A stretch of 64,000 bases of DNA. It comes from Acanthacorydalis orientalis (taxonomy: Eukaryota > Arthropoda > Insecta > Megaloptera > Corydalidae). Positions 1-13,587 of the stretch are shown here, one piece after another; within the stretch, counting starts at the first letter, position 1; every line of letters starts with the position of its first letter. A program made the translations under genes and the position numbers. Under the pieces are notes generated by a model that saw only the letters and a program-made list of their open reading frames with translations, had not been told where the DNA came from and did not search any database. The stretch spans positions 45,751,162-45,815,161 of the forward strand of contig CM068315.1 of assembly GCA_034766995.1 (NCBI GenBank), in the 5' to 3' direction.

Positions 1-1682
1 ATACGCAAATTTAAGACGTTATAAGAAAAAATCATAATGTGTAAAATAATATTTTATGGGTTTAAGTTTATATGTAATGTTGTGAAGGCAAATAATGTTG
101 TATTTAGGTATTGGTTTTCAAATATTCGTTTATGTATTTTTAATTTTTTTACAAGCTCTTTAACTCTTATTTGTATAAACGGTATTATAAAAACCAACAT
201 TTGTGGACTCATAATAGAACAATAAGCTTTAGACGTATAAACTAAAATACTATTTATTGTAATGAATTCAAAATAATAATTGAAAAAGTTTCGAAATATA
301 TTATATGAAAATTTGTAGAAGAACTTGAAAATTTACCATTAATAATTATTCAATATGTAGTGTCGACTGAAAAAAGAACAAAATAGAAATAGTTTAATTA
401 AATGAATACAATTCTAACAACTTAAAATTTATTTTTATATTTTATTCCTAGTATATCTTTTTATTGTAATGTTTATCAAAAATGAATTTAAATAAATCAC
501 TAGTCTATACGGTAGCTTAACTATATTTTCTTAATTTTGTAATAAAAATATTTGATTCCATAATTATATATATATATATATATATAATTTACATAGATTG
601 GTATTTAAATCTTTAAGATATCAAGTATTTAATTAATCCAAGTTTAAAACACATTTTGTCTATAAATATAACACAAATATTTCTCGTAACTTGTAATGTA
701 TATGCTTGTCTTATTTCAAACAAACAGATCTATTAAAAACACACTTTTTTTTCTATTGTCACTAAAACAAGTTCTTGTGAGATAACGATTAATAAACATA
801 GCTATCAGATTGTTTTCAGTCAGAAAATGAATTTAATATATGATCATATTATAAAGAAGGTATGTAATATCCATATTTTCAACAGATTTATTTACAGATT
901 TTTACGAGTGCATTCTGCTTAGTTTACTGCTTCTTTAAGCATGCTAGATTTTATCTAATTAACACTCGCTAGGATACCTGTATCCCCTCTGTGAAAGTAC
1001 TATAATTTAATAAATATCACACAGTTTCTTGGATAGAAATATTTATGTTGGTACATTTCGAAATACTTCTCTTGTTTGTTATTTCTTGATATATTTTTTA
1101 TGCGTGATGAGATTTTATATATATATATATATATATACACAATTAAATTCATTGTATACATGTATGTAGGTATGAGTGTGACTTTGTATCAAATATTTTA
1201 CAATGAATATAAATTTCATTATTTGATCATTATTTTAGTGAATAGTAAATTAAATAATATTAATATTGTAGGTGAATTTTTCTGAGAAAATAAGTTTAAT
1301 TTTGCGAATATTTTCAAATAATTCTGAATTTTCGTCAAGTGTAAGATTTATTATATAATTTTATACTATGTATTACATTGTTTGCTATATTTGTTTATAT
1401 TGTAAATACATCTACAGATTTTAAACTTTTTTTAATATAAATTGCTAGCAATTAATAATGATTGAATTGTTATTAATTATTGAGTATTAAAATGTAAGTT
1501 TAGTTAAATTTAATAAACAGATAATTATGTTGAAACATTAATAGAAGATTCGATTTCATTTGACTGAGACACAAAAGGGAAAAATATATAGTTTTGAAAA
1601 TTGTGATGAGTTTGTCTGATGCATTTAGGATGATGCAGAGAGATGACGCAGGCTTTGTTTTTACTAATATTTTTTTATATAA

Positions 1683-1725
<43 letters not shown>
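1..1725. other. AT-rich intergenic DNA, no gene seen
   Basis: No reading frame here has coding character; the short ones run through (TA)n or low-complexity sequence. There are short (TA)n tracts at about 564-586 and 1112-1138, and a 14-bp perfect palindrome AATTGCTAGCAATT at about 1440-1453. Confidence 0.6.
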
Positions 1726-1729
<4 letters not shown>

Positions 1730-2283
1730 GTTGGTAGGAAAATAATTGCGGTTTTGTTTGAATTTTAACTTTAATTTTTTTCAATGAAAGTGTCATTTCA
1801 CCGTTTTCACGTTGATGTCATTCTAAATTCCACATTTCGATCTGTATTTTGGTAGCATAGACTTTGGTTTTATTATTAATTTTGCTTCAAATTAAGCTAT
1901 TGAATTAAAGATATAAAAGAAGCAAATAACAGCAAATTTTTTGTATATGTTCAAAACGTATAGTGAAGCGGCAGAAAATGCTTGTAAACTAAACGAAATT
2001 TTTATGTGGATACTGGTAAGAAACGTACGGTGTAATGGTGGTTTCAAAAATTTCGTGCTGGGGACGAGAGCCTTGAAAATCAGTGCCTTGAAATTGCAAT
2101 TCATAACTACCAACTGAAAGCGTTAGCTGAATCAGAATCACTGTAACAATTCTAGAGCCTGCACAAATTTAGGCGTTACTCAGTCAACAGTTCTGGACCA
2201 CTTAAAATTGGTAGGTTAATTATTATTAGGGAAAAATGTATTTGAATTTGAAATTCATAAACAGCAATTATTTTTCTATCAAC

Positions 2284-2287
<4 letters not shown>
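1726..2287 (+). mobile_element. Mariner deletion derivative A
   Basis: The left end reads TTAGGTTGGTAGGAAAATAA and the right end is its imperfect reverse complement (AATTATTTTTCTATCAACCTAA), with TA on both sides. Inside, the plus strand retains a badly broken N-terminal mariner transposase: traces of EAAENACKLNE, then a KNFVLGTRALK region, then GVTQSTVLDHLKL, which fits the helix-turn-helix end of the family. The element is about 562 bp where full mariners are about 1.3 kb, so the catalytic half is missing. It sits between two (TA)n tracts. It is homologous over its left part to the element at 51722-52270, which lies in the opposite orientation. Confidence 0.85.
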
Positions 2288-2333
<46 letters not shown>

Positions 2334-2340
2334 GTTGGTA
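2286..2340. repeat. (TA)n tract ending in a solo mariner terminal fragment
   Basis: About 45 bp of TA is followed at 2330-2340 by TTAGGTTGGTA, identical to the outer end of the mariner at 1726. The sequence after it is not recognisable mariner. Confidence 0.6.
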
Positions 2341-2612
2341 TTATTTTAATTTCTCTATAATGTGATTAGTTCAAAAAGACTAAAAATTCCAAAAAAATGC
2401 TTACTACATTATTAGCAATTTTGCGACTCCTTTGAATATGAAGATAGTAAACAATAGACAAAGAACAAATTAAATTCACATTAATATAAATTATACTGTA
2501 TTAATATGTTCTTTTTATTATGTTCGAATTAAAACAATTTTATTAGTGTTCGTTCCAAATCGTTCAAAATTTTTATTAATTACTTTGGTTATTAAACCAA
2601 TACATCATTATA

Positions 2613-2613
<1 letters not shown>

Positions 2614-2656
<43 letters not shown>
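2614..2656. repeat. (TA)n microsatellite
   Basis: Pure TA dinucleotide repeat, about 42 bp. Confidence 0.9.
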
Positions 2657-2659
<3 letters not shown>

Positions 2660-2759
2660 ACTTAAATTCATATAAATTTTAACAATAAAACGAACTATTA
2701 TGATAGTTGTTGGTAATAAAGCACTTGTACTATATATCATTATATAAACAGTACTGAAA

Positions 2760-2925
2760 CTATATGAAATAATTGTCCGTAGCGTTTGTTGAGGTGCCCC
2801 ATGGTGCCACTCACACACCAACTCGTTTACAGCGAACCCCCTGTGCGTCAACGCTGCTTTAAACGCATCTGCTTTGTGTCATCTGTTTCGTAAAGCACTT
2901 CGTATTTTTCACAATTTTTTTTATT
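2760..2925. promoter_or_regulatory. Mixed-composition island 1, function unknown
   Basis: This stretch is clearly richer in G and C than its surroundings and has no coding frame of quality. It could be a conserved non-coding element or the edge of an old retroelement, since similar composition continues at 3060-3340 beyond a (TA)n tract. Confidence 0.25.
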
Positions 2926-2995
2926 TATATTATTATGTTATTTTATTTTGATACTTTATAATAATTGTCAATGATTATTTTCTTTATAACACACA

Positions 2996-2999
<4 letters not shown>

Positions 3000-3056
<57 letters not shown>
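3000..3056. repeat. (TA)n microsatellite
   Basis: Pure TA repeat of about 56 bp. Confidence 0.9.
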
Positions 3057-3064
<8 letters not shown>

Positions 3065-3069
3065 ATAGT

Positions 3070-3338
3070 AAGATGATTTTAGAAGCCGATCATCTTGATG
3101 CGTTAATTATGTGTGGCTGGGAACAAGCACTGTTGTTTTGTAATCATTGACGTTTTAAAAAAGTAAGTAAGAACCGACTAAGAGAATGTGTGTGTGTGAA
3201 GTGGTAGACAGTTATGAACCTCTGTTTTATAAGGATACATTGTTCATCACCGTTGTAATTTGTAATTAATTGTTTTTGAATAAATTGTTATCGATTTGTG
3301 TTATTAATAACGCGCTCCTTTTCCACGCACGCTAACAA
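3070..3338 (+). mobile_element. Possible LTR-like fragment
   Basis: The right part carries AATAAATTG followed about 20 bases later by TTAATAACGCGCTCC and ends CGCACGCTAACA, which resembles the poly(A)-signal and 3' end of an insect LTR. No matching TG-start, second LTR, target duplication or gag/pol was found. The call rests on appearance only. Confidence 0.2.
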
Positions 3339-4543
3339 TATATATATATATATATATATACAATACAGTAAGAAAATCAATAATTTTAAACCTAATTTTT
3401 GAAAAATTTGGAGATTTTTAACAGTATCTATTTTTCGAAAGTATTTCTTGAAATAATTAATACCCCTTCATATATCTGAGACTGAATTTCAATTTCAATA
3501 CATTTCAAGAGTAAACTAAATTGATGTTTTGTTTGAATTGATATTTGTGTTATTTTGTAAAAATTTAAGTTTTAATAATATTTTTGATATTACTTTTTAG
3601 TGTTTTAACGTCATAGATCAATGATTTATTTTGAAGAAAATAAAAAATATATGTTTATTTTGTAGGGACAAGTGAGTACATTTGTGATAAATTTGCAATA
3701 AAATCAGTGAGGATGTTTGAACTGATAATAGTTTATAGCAAATTTTTTTTATATATTAAATATAATTATGGTATTTTTTATCAAAAATAAAGAGAATCTT
3801 TGTCGATATATAAAGTACTAATAATTACACTATTTCTGATTTAGACAAGTAATCCTAAACATTAATACCATAAATAATCAGGAATTAATTTAAAACCAAT
3901 AAAAAAACAAGTCATTTAATTGAGAAATATGTCAGCATCTATCGATATTATAAATAATACTTGTGTTCAAAATTGGACCCAATTTAGCTGAACTGCTGCC
4001 ACATAAACAATTCACAGCTTGGCAGCGCGATACTGACTTGTTCCCACACTTTAGATCATGTGCTTACATCGCTGTTCAGTGTTTCGATGAGATTCATTTT
4101 ATACACTCATCACTTTTTGATCCATTGATTATTACTCGACGCTCTTTATTCAATCCATATTCATTTATTTGTCTTCAAGGGAGCTCTGATTACATACAGC
4201 ACCTTAAATTATGTGGGTGGAAGATTTGCCTCATTTACGTTCTGCACGTTTTCACAATTTTTTGAGATAATTGGGCGCTGTGGAAATTTTTGAATGCTTT
4301 TTAATTTGTTATAAATAATGTATACTGATATTATGTATGTTATATGATCGTAAATAGTGTACATGAACTCATTTTGTTTTTAATAAGTCAGGGTTTATTT
4401 ATTTATTTTTAGCTACAGTATTTTGATTTACAATTAATAGGACGTCAGATAGGTTAAATAAATAGATTGTGTTATTCATACAGTAACAAATAATGTTGAA
4501 ATACTTTTGTAATTTTTATTTGGCAGAGACTTTTTTTATTTGG

Positions 4544-4582
<39 letters not shown>

Positions 4583-5236
4583 TTTGATTGTGTGTATTTT
4601 TTCCACGACATACGATACTAATAAATACTCTTCAGAGAGACATTAATATTAAATAATTAATTTTGTGTTATCACAAAATGTAAAATAAATAACTTTTTAT
4701 AACAAAAAAATGTTTTCAAATCGAAAATTATCTTCTTTGCTTTTTAATGTAAATGATGTTTTTTTTTTATTTATTTACATTTATAATACTATAATCTATG
4801 GTTTCTATATGGTAAGAAAGAGTAGTTTATTTATTTGATTGACTAGAAATTTATATATATATATATATAAACAATTAATAATTATTTATATTATTATGAT
4901 TTTAAACCATGAATTTGATCGAAATTTTGGTTTCGTATGAAATAGACTACATAGCTATATTTTTATTATTTTATCTGATATGTTTTTATGAACTTTACTA
5001 GTTTGTCAATAAGTACTCTCTAAATTAATCATAATATAACCATAATAGAATCATTAAGGCTTATTTACACATGTGTGAAAACCAAGAAAATATCGATAAT
5101 TGTGTTTATTGTTCCTGTGAATACAACAATAGTTATAGTGTATAAACATTGACGTTTCAATTAAAATGAGTACTTTTTTTATCTTTACACATTATATTAA
5201 TCTGCTATTATTACAGTTATAATTATAATAATAAGA

Positions 5237-5291
<55 letters not shown>

Positions 5292-5655
5292 TTTGTGGAA
5301 GATAGAACACTATAAGCGCGTTAATCCCCGCAGAGATACAGATTGTAATGTGGATTTAATTAATTTACGAGTTAGGTTCTATTCTAGGCCGCTAACTAAC
5401 GGACACATTTTGATTAATAAGCCAAAGAAATTAACTATTCACATAGAGCAATTAATAAATAATATTTAACAAATCTCCAACCTGTAATTTTGAAACAAAA
5501 TTATTACCATGTATCGTATAGATTTACTTATTTTAATTAATGTCTAACGTAGGTACTAAATTAAATTTTATGTGCAATATGGTGTTTTATTTTATAAACT
5601 ATAAGATTTAATTAACGTAGAAAATATTCATACATATAAGATTATGAGCGCATGT

Positions 5656-5677
5656 ACATGTATATATATATACATAC

Positions 5678-5757
<80 letters not shown>

Positions 5758-5760
5758 ATG
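5656..5760. repeat. Compound (TA)n/(TACA)n/(TG)n microsatellite
   Basis: TA runs are interrupted by TACATACA units and the tract ends in a (TG)n run, a layered simple repeat of about 100 bp. Confidence 0.9.
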
Positions 5761-5950
5761 AATTAAATTCATACAAACATGTGTATTTATATATAAATGA
5801 GTGGATAAACATCCAAAAATAATATCACGTAATTTATTTTATGACAGTAATTATAAGCTGAAATTAAAATAATGCAGTTTAATTACTAATACATTATTTC
5901 TAAAATTGTTTAAAACATTTAAATTTTATAATTAATTATTATTGTCTTAA

Positions 5951-5990
<40 letters not shown>

Positions 5991-6024
5991 TTTCTATATA
6001 TTTATTGACATCATTGCTTTTTTA

Positions 6025-6027
<3 letters not shown>

Positions 6028-6106
<79 letters not shown>
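6028..6106. repeat. Long (TA)n microsatellite
   Basis: About 78 bp of uninterrupted TA. Confidence 0.92.
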
Positions 6107-6111
<5 letters not shown>

Positions 6112-7187
6112 ATATGTAGGCCAATTACAGAATTTTCTTAAAAGGTTATTGATATAAATTAATAGACATAGTACTTTTTTTATATATATTTATTTATTAA
6201 TAATAATTTGTGGAATGGGCATATTTACAAAAACGTTTACACACGGGTTTACTCTCACATATACTGGCCTCTGTCCCATACATGGACTAAGATTTATAAT
6301 ATTTTCTAAAAAAATACAAATTATGTATTGTTTAATAATGCACATGATATTTCTTTAATAATGTTATTCGTTTATGTTGCCATTTTTAATATAAAAATAC
6401 ATATTGTTGATTACATTTATAGATGAATTTCTGAATTAAACTTTCTCTAAAGTAATATTTGTTTTGTATATTGTTTGTTTTGTGAAACTTTATTTATTTT
6501 ATTAATACTGATAAAATATATGAACGATGATTTAAATTCCATAAAAGACTTGTTTGCAAGTTTAACAATTATTTGATATCAGAACATTATTCTGTACTTA
6601 TTGCATTTTTATTACAAATCTTTTCAATATTCATAAAGTAACTTGTTTGTACAATTAAATAAATATGCGATAAACAATTTTCAATAATAGATGAAAAAAT
6701 AATTTTATATAAATATTTACATATTTGTTTTATTAATGAATTATATTTATTTCAAAGTTTATAATTTCAAGTCAATAAATGTACGGATAAACTTTTATAA
6801 CTAGCTGATAGTCGAACAATATTTTTCATTATTTTGTTGTAGCAAATTATTGTGATATAAATTAATTATCTTCATGTTTTAATTACTTTTGTAATAATAT
6901 TACATTTTTGTTCATTTGGAAACTTTATTTTTAATCAAAATATTTGAACAATATATTATTTTGATATATATGTATGCTTTTCAATATAAAGAATAAAGTT
7001 TTTGTAAGATAATGACTGTCATTATACATAAAAATATATTCTTTTTAAAAGTAATTTCTTCTTCTGTGATTTGTGCAGCAACAAATATACGAAATAATTA
7101 AGAAAATAATATGAGACGTGGATAATTATTTCGATTAATAATTCAAAATGAAAAAAATGATAAAAATAATTATTTTTGACTTTCATT

Positions 7188-7229
<42 letters not shown>

Positions 7230-7796
7230 GATATATGCATGTATAAGTTTGTATAATATCAAATTTATATCATTTATTTTTGAAGCATTTAGAAAAAAAT
7301 ATTATTTTTCAGTGTTCAGCATTTAAAATTAATTAAAAAAATAATTTATTTTCTTTGTAATTACCATGAAACAGCACCTATTTTAGATGATTTGTTACTG
7401 CAATATCATGTTTATACTTCGGTAACATCTTGGTATTGTATAAACATTTTTTAAATGTAATCATAAAATTAATTTATAGGTAATTATCAACCCACATAGT
7501 TGATAACTTCTGTTTTGAAATTGAAGTAGAATATTTTTAGATAATGACTAAAAACTAAATACACACATATACATCTCTGTGTATATATATATATATAAAA
7601 TTTTCGATTTTGTACTTTTTGTTTTGAAAAATAACTTGTATTTTCTAAATGATCTTGTCTTTTTCGAAATAAAGTTATGAATTTATACTTTTTTAAAATG
7701 TATTTTAACTGGAGAGTAAAATAAAATAATTACGATCTTCAGGTAGTAATTTCAAAGATTAATTATTTGATTTAAAATATTAATTTGACATTTAAT

Positions 7797-7833
<37 letters not shown>

Positions 7834-8433
7834 TTACTTGAACTATACACTCATACTTGTGCAAATGTAGATATAATTAATACTTACAAGAAAATATTTT
7901 GTTGTGTATTAATTCGAAGAATGTATATCTGATAGACTTTGAGCATATTCAATCCAAAAAATATACAGGTAAATTATGTGATGGGATGAATAATATAAGC
8001 TAAAATCAGTAAAAGCTGTAACTTAAGCATATACAAACTAATGATATAACAATTATGAAAACAGATATATACATTTTAGAAAAAATAATTATTTAAAAAA
8101 ACAACTAAATTTCTACAATAACAAATTGCACATTTATATAAATAATTAAATTAAATAAATTTGTATCAGAAATACAATAAAAGCTGTATAATATTTCATA
8201 CAATTTTTTTAATAGTTCTATAGAAATATTTCTTTATTGGTAACATTTTTCATAGTTTTCTTTACCACTTTGATGCTTAAAAATAATTACTGGCCACTTT
8301 TTGATTAGAAAATGAAATATAAATCTTTTATATATTTTTATTCAATTTAAGAAAAATATTTATTATAGATATGCTGTAACAATTTAATTAAATATAATAA
8401 AATAATTATATAGATACTTTATTTATAATAGTA

Positions 8434-8490
<57 letters not shown>

Positions 8491-8920
8491 TAGATTGTAC
8501 ATGTTTTTGCTATTTAAATTGGTCATTTTTATAGTTCTTTAGAAATTGGATTCTTTCTTATTGAAACTTGTTTTGCATCTAGGTCTTTATTCGATCAGTC
8601 TTCTAGGAATTATTTTTTTTAAATTGTTTGTGAGATATGAACTACTATCTCAGTTTTTCAATAAAAAATATTAATGAAAATAAGTTGTGAATAGAATTCG
8701 ATATTTACATTAAAGAGCATTTCAAAGTATCAAATAAAATACGTAAACAGATTTATATATATATATATATATAATCTCAGCTATTTATATAAAAATAACA
8801 TATAAAAACAGGATGAATTACTAAATGTATTCTTTTGAAATTTAATTTGAAATATTATTGTTATCTTAACGAAGGAGTAGTTACAAATGTAATCAATAAT
8901 GCACTAAATTGTTTCAATTT

Positions 8921-9020
<100 letters not shown>

Positions 9021-9386
9021 CATACTCATGCTCTCTCACACACACATACGATGTATATGTATATAATGTACATATGGAAAATCATAGGACACAAAATTAA
9101 GTGAAAGGGTCAAAAACAAATCATATATTTCATATATGTTCACTATAAAGATGCTATAAATTAATGTAAATGATATTTCTGACACTATGCTATATAGCTG
9201 GGATAAGATTAAGTAGACACCGTCTTTGGAGTCTAATCTACTAGCCAAGCGTCTAAGTAGGTACACTACATACGATAGAGTTTCAAATTAGTGTATAGCA
9301 TGTCTAGTTTTGATTTACATTTTAGTTATATTTCATTTTAATGCAAGATTTCACCGTGTGAGGTAATTTATAGGTAATATACATAC

Positions 9387-9389
<3 letters not shown>

Positions 9390-9450
<61 letters not shown>
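9390..9450. repeat. Long (TA)n microsatellite
   Basis: About 60 bp of TA. Confidence 0.9.
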
Positions 9451-9452
<2 letters not shown>

Positions 9453-9607
9453 ACTTATATTTTATGTAATATGTTTATATTTTGTTGATTAACTCTATAT
9501 TTACTATTTTTGAACATATATCTGAAAAAAGGAATTTCAATATATCATTTTTATTACTAAGTTTTATTTCATTAAACAGTGTAGTGTATATATTGGCTTA
9601 AAAGTAA

Positions 9608-9608
<1 letters not shown>

Positions 9609-9680
<72 letters not shown>

Positions 9681-9714
9681 CTTATAACTAGTATATATAT
9701 ATATATATATATAT
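9609..9714. repeat. Two (TA)n tracts around a short spacer
   Basis: About 70 bp and 22 bp of TA are separated by GGCTTATAACTAG. The preceding (TA)n start is also flanked by TTGGCTTAAAAGTAAG, a weak copy of the spacer, so the spacer may be a small duplication. Confidence 0.85.
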
Positions 9715-10194
9715 ACATACATACGTTGGATTTGAAAAAAACTAGATTCTCTTTCAGTAAATGGCAGATCTCAGTGAATTGAAACTATATTATACTTATG
9801 GAAACTGTGTTTAGTATTGAACTGAATGAACGTCATAAATCACATTTTTTTATAAAAAAAATATTTTGTAGGGTTTATAGAAACGAGCACTATGTATGGA
9901 TTAGACAGTAAAAATAAAATTTTGTAAAGTTCTGAATTATAAAAAATTCAAGTTTAAATTTTGATTCTAATCTTTCTGTTTATTCCATAATATTAGGTAT
10001 ATCTTTTGTTCGTATTGATATACATTTATGTCAAATATAAAAATAGGTTATTATTCATTTTTCGAAAATGAATATAGATTATGAATGCACAGGCAGTTTA
10101 TTTTCAATTGAATTTAATTTATAACTTTGAACGAATTAAAAGTTATTCATGAGTGAATTTTGGATAGAAATTTTTATAAAAAACCGTTTAATTG

Positions 10195-10196
<2 letters not shown>

Positions 10197-10233
<37 letters not shown>
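10197..10233. repeat. (TA)n microsatellite
   Basis: About 36 bp of TA. Confidence 0.9.
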
Positions 10234-10235
<2 letters not shown>

Positions 10236-10255
10236 GTATGTGTACAGGCATCATT

Positions 10256-10590
10256 TAGAATTGAAATTTCATCTTAGAACCACAACCTCTTTGCATCAAA
10301 CAGACCATACATAAATGCGGTGTTGATCTCTTGGTCCACACCTGACGCACAAGCACACTACATAGATGGCTCTGCATTCAACGAGATATCAAATCTCATA
10401 ATTTATGATCGGTGCTCGGCCACGGCGTGAACTTTTTATATGCCATTTGAGCAAATTTATTTCGACATTAAAGGCGCTATGTGCCGTGCTTATTTGTAAG
10501 GACCACCCGGATCTATGCAGCAAGTAACATCGAGAATATCAGTCAGAATGTAGGGCCGGGATCGATAACCCGTTCATGCCGTCACTCAAA
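10256..10590. promoter_or_regulatory. Mixed-composition island 2, candidate enhancer in the 3' flank
   Basis: For about 330 bp the sequence departs sharply from the AT background, with many CpG and no open frame. It includes CGGGATCGATAACCCG, an imperfect palindrome around ATCGAT. The position downstream of a patterning gene and the abrupt composition edges suggest a constrained non-coding element. Conservation is not tested and an old transposon remains possible. Confidence 0.4.
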
Positions 10591-12814
10591 AAAAAATCAG
10601 ACGATTCTTTTCATGTTATTTTTTTCAAATAATAATTAAAATATTTTTAGTGTAGTATTATTTGCGTATTATACAGCACAGTTGAAAATAAAAGAGTGAA
10701 TATATTTGCTGAGTATTTTATTAAATGATGTTATAGTGTTAATTGATAATTAATTTGTTCTGAAAATAAAAAAAAAATTTTTTATAATAAAAACTGTACT
10801 TAAATGTTAATGTTATTTAAAATTTGATACACGCTAAATCATACTAATTAAATTAAATACGCTGCTTTACATTATTTAATAATAAAATTACCTACGAATA
10901 TAATATTTTTTTGGAATTAAAACTGTCCTGTAAAATTAAAATTGTCTTTTTCTGAAAAATGTTCTATGAATATTTAATGTCTTTTTGTGAAATGTATTAA
11001 GTATATATTTTTTATAAATATAATGATTAGTAAAACATTATGTGTTATTTATTATGATTGTTGCAATTTAATCCTAAGTATATAAATTATATACTTCGTA
11101 ATGGATATAAAACTATAATACAATAATTTAAACAATTTTAAAAAATATGTATGAAACTCAATCAAGACGATTCTATTCGGTATAATAAAATTATTATTGT
11201 ATTCAGATTTTAAGTAACATTTCGGGGTTTAAAAGTTCACCCGACATGATTTATTTAATGATTATAACAAAAACTTAATTATTATTAATATTTATTAAAA
11301 ATAATATACTGCGAGTAAAAAGATAATAAATAATCAATTAAATAACACATAATAAGTCATAATAATTTTGTAAATGTTATGCAAGTTTCAATTTTCTTAA
11401 CTTGAAAAGAAACAATTCTATCCAAATTTAAGCTATAAAATATATGGTTTTATGATTTTTTTTAATATGTATATGTTAAATATAAATGTGATAAATATAT
11501 TTTTTTATTTTTGCTGACGTATATTTTAAGAATATTTCTTTTATATTATGGCATTGTGTGTTTTATAGCACAAACGAGGAGGATGTTACATATGACATTA
11601 ATAAAGTTTACTAGTTTTAAATTTTAAAAATTATAAAACATTTTTGATATTACTATTTCGTTTTGAACTATCCAATTCAAATTACTTTTTTTATAGAGAA
11701 ATTAAAAATCATTTATTATGGTTAATAAAAGACGAAAATTATGTATCTATAAAACAATCATAGCAATAAAGTAACTGGCAAGTGACCGTGCAAACGAATT
11801 GGCAAATACTTGCAAAATCTATTTTATTATACTTGAACTATTTTTTAGGGCTATTCATTGTAAGCTTTAGATATTTCTTGTTTAAACATGTTGCTAAAAA
11901 GAAATAATAAACTCAATAATAAATATGTTTTAATTAAAAAAAAACGTAAATAAATTATAATTAAATAATTAAGATACACAGTTTAAGTTTTATTTTACTT
12001 CTTCCTTGTTATAGAATAAAAGTTTTAATAATTAATGTATTAAAAACTTTATACAAATGTGATATTTGAAAATCTTAGATATGTTTAATTAAATAGTTGT
12101 TGTATTTTGAAATACTTCAATTGATTTACGAGACGTATAAGTAATGATCAAATTGATCTGTTATGCTGTTTAATAGATTTGATCTTGAGGTCAATAAGTT
12201 GAAAAAAGAAATTGATTCGTTTAAAGTTAATCTTAATAAAAAGTAGCAATGTAAAATAATTTTTGGCTATAGACAAGTACAAAAAGAAAAAAAAAATGAA
12301 ATTTAATTAAACTCAAATCAATTTTAAATGTCGATTCGTTTAAAAGCAAATAACTTTTTTGAATCAAAGATGACGAATTTTTGTTTAATAGAGTACTATA
12401 AAAAGATGGAACGACGAAGCTATTTTCGGAATTCGATTTTATGTTGTTTTGTGACTACAAAACTAAATGATGTTTAGTGATTAGTAGATATCGTTGCAAA
12501 AAAAGTGAGTAAAAATGTAAAAAAGCATATTACAACTTTTATTCGGATTGTTAGAAGTATATCTCTAGAAAAATATCTTTTTTTTTTGTTTAACTGTTCG
12601 TCAAAAAATCAAATATTATTATTTTGTGTATTGTTATTAATAGCGTTTTTGGGATTATTTTTATAATTGATTATTAAATTAATTTAATCTTAAGTTAATT
12701 CGCCAAAAGAAAATTTCAGAATAGACGAACATAAATTATAATTTTCAATATAATTTGGTATTTTGTTATTTTTGACAAAGAATCTATTAAATATTTTAAT
12801 ATCTATACATATAG

Positions 12815-12819
<5 letters not shown>
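10591..12819. other. AT-rich intergenic DNA, no gene seen
   Basis: The sequence is nearly featureless, with homopolymer A and T runs and few CpG. I see no exon, transposon end or RNA gene. Confidence 0.6.
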
Positions 12820-12873
<54 letters not shown>

Positions 12874-12899
12874 GAATCATCTATATATATATATATATA
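12820..12899. repeat. Paired (TA)n tracts beside a MITE
   Basis: About 48 bp of TA, a short spacer and a second TA run lead directly into the MITE-like element at 12900. Confidence 0.85.
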
Positions 12900-13101
12900 G
12901 GGTGATTAAGTTTAGGCTTCCACATAAACATATTAAAAAAACTGCAAAAATTAAAAAAATTCTTTAATTTTTTATTTAGTACTGTAGTTCAATTCAATAC
13001 TACAATACAATTTAACTGAAATACTAAATAAGAAAGAACATGATTTTTTAAAATTTTATTTTTTTTAAGACTTTAATGTGAAAGCTTAAATTTAATCAGC
13101 C
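12900..13101. mobile_element. MITE-like near-palindromic element, copy 1
   Basis: The left end GGGTGATTAAGTTTAGGCTT and the reverse complement of the right end (GGCTGATTAAATTTAAGCTT) match closely. The match continues inward, so the 202 bp are nearly one long inverted repeat around ATTCAATACTACAATAC. TA repeats lie on both sides, which fits TA target preference. Related copies lie at 25441 and 27551. No coding capacity. Confidence 0.75.
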
Positions 13102-13497
13102 TATATATATATATATATTCACGTGGACTATTGTAGAATGCATCTAAGTTTCAAATAAAAAAATAGTAGTATAGTCTATTATATCAAGTATATTTTAGGA
13201 AGTTTTAGTATTTTTGTTGTCTTTTATTGTAAGATTAAAATCTAACCTTATAATAATTTAAATTTATTGTATATTTTCATATATATATATATATATATAT
13301 ATGTAGTAATAAACTTTTAAAAAATGTAATGGTTATGTAATATATGAACTGAAAAATGTTATATAAATTTAAAATTTAATTTGTATTACATTAGGTGTTC
13401 CTGTATTGATATTTTTTTATAGTTAATTGTACATATTTGAAAGTGATTTGTACATAATTTTTATTTGAAATTATAATATTAACTTCTAGAACTTCTA

Positions 13498-13531
13498 TAC
13501 TCTTTCTCTTCTCTCTCTCTATTTCTCTATT

Positions 13532-13564
<33 letters not shown>

Positions 13565-13587
13565 TTATATATATATATATATATATA
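13498..13587. repeat. (CT)n followed by (TA)n
   Basis: A CTCTCT/TTTCTC run of about 45 bp passes into TA repeats. Confidence 0.9.

Noticed and set aside
2786..3338. Complete solo LTR from TGTTGAGG to GCTAACA
   Set aside because: No inverted TG..CA pair with matching flanking duplication could be shown, and the span is interrupted by a (TA)n tract. Only a weak LTR-like fragment is listed.
3963..4265. 100-codon plus-strand frame
   Set aside because: No family resemblance, no plausible neighbouring exon and only slightly raised GC.
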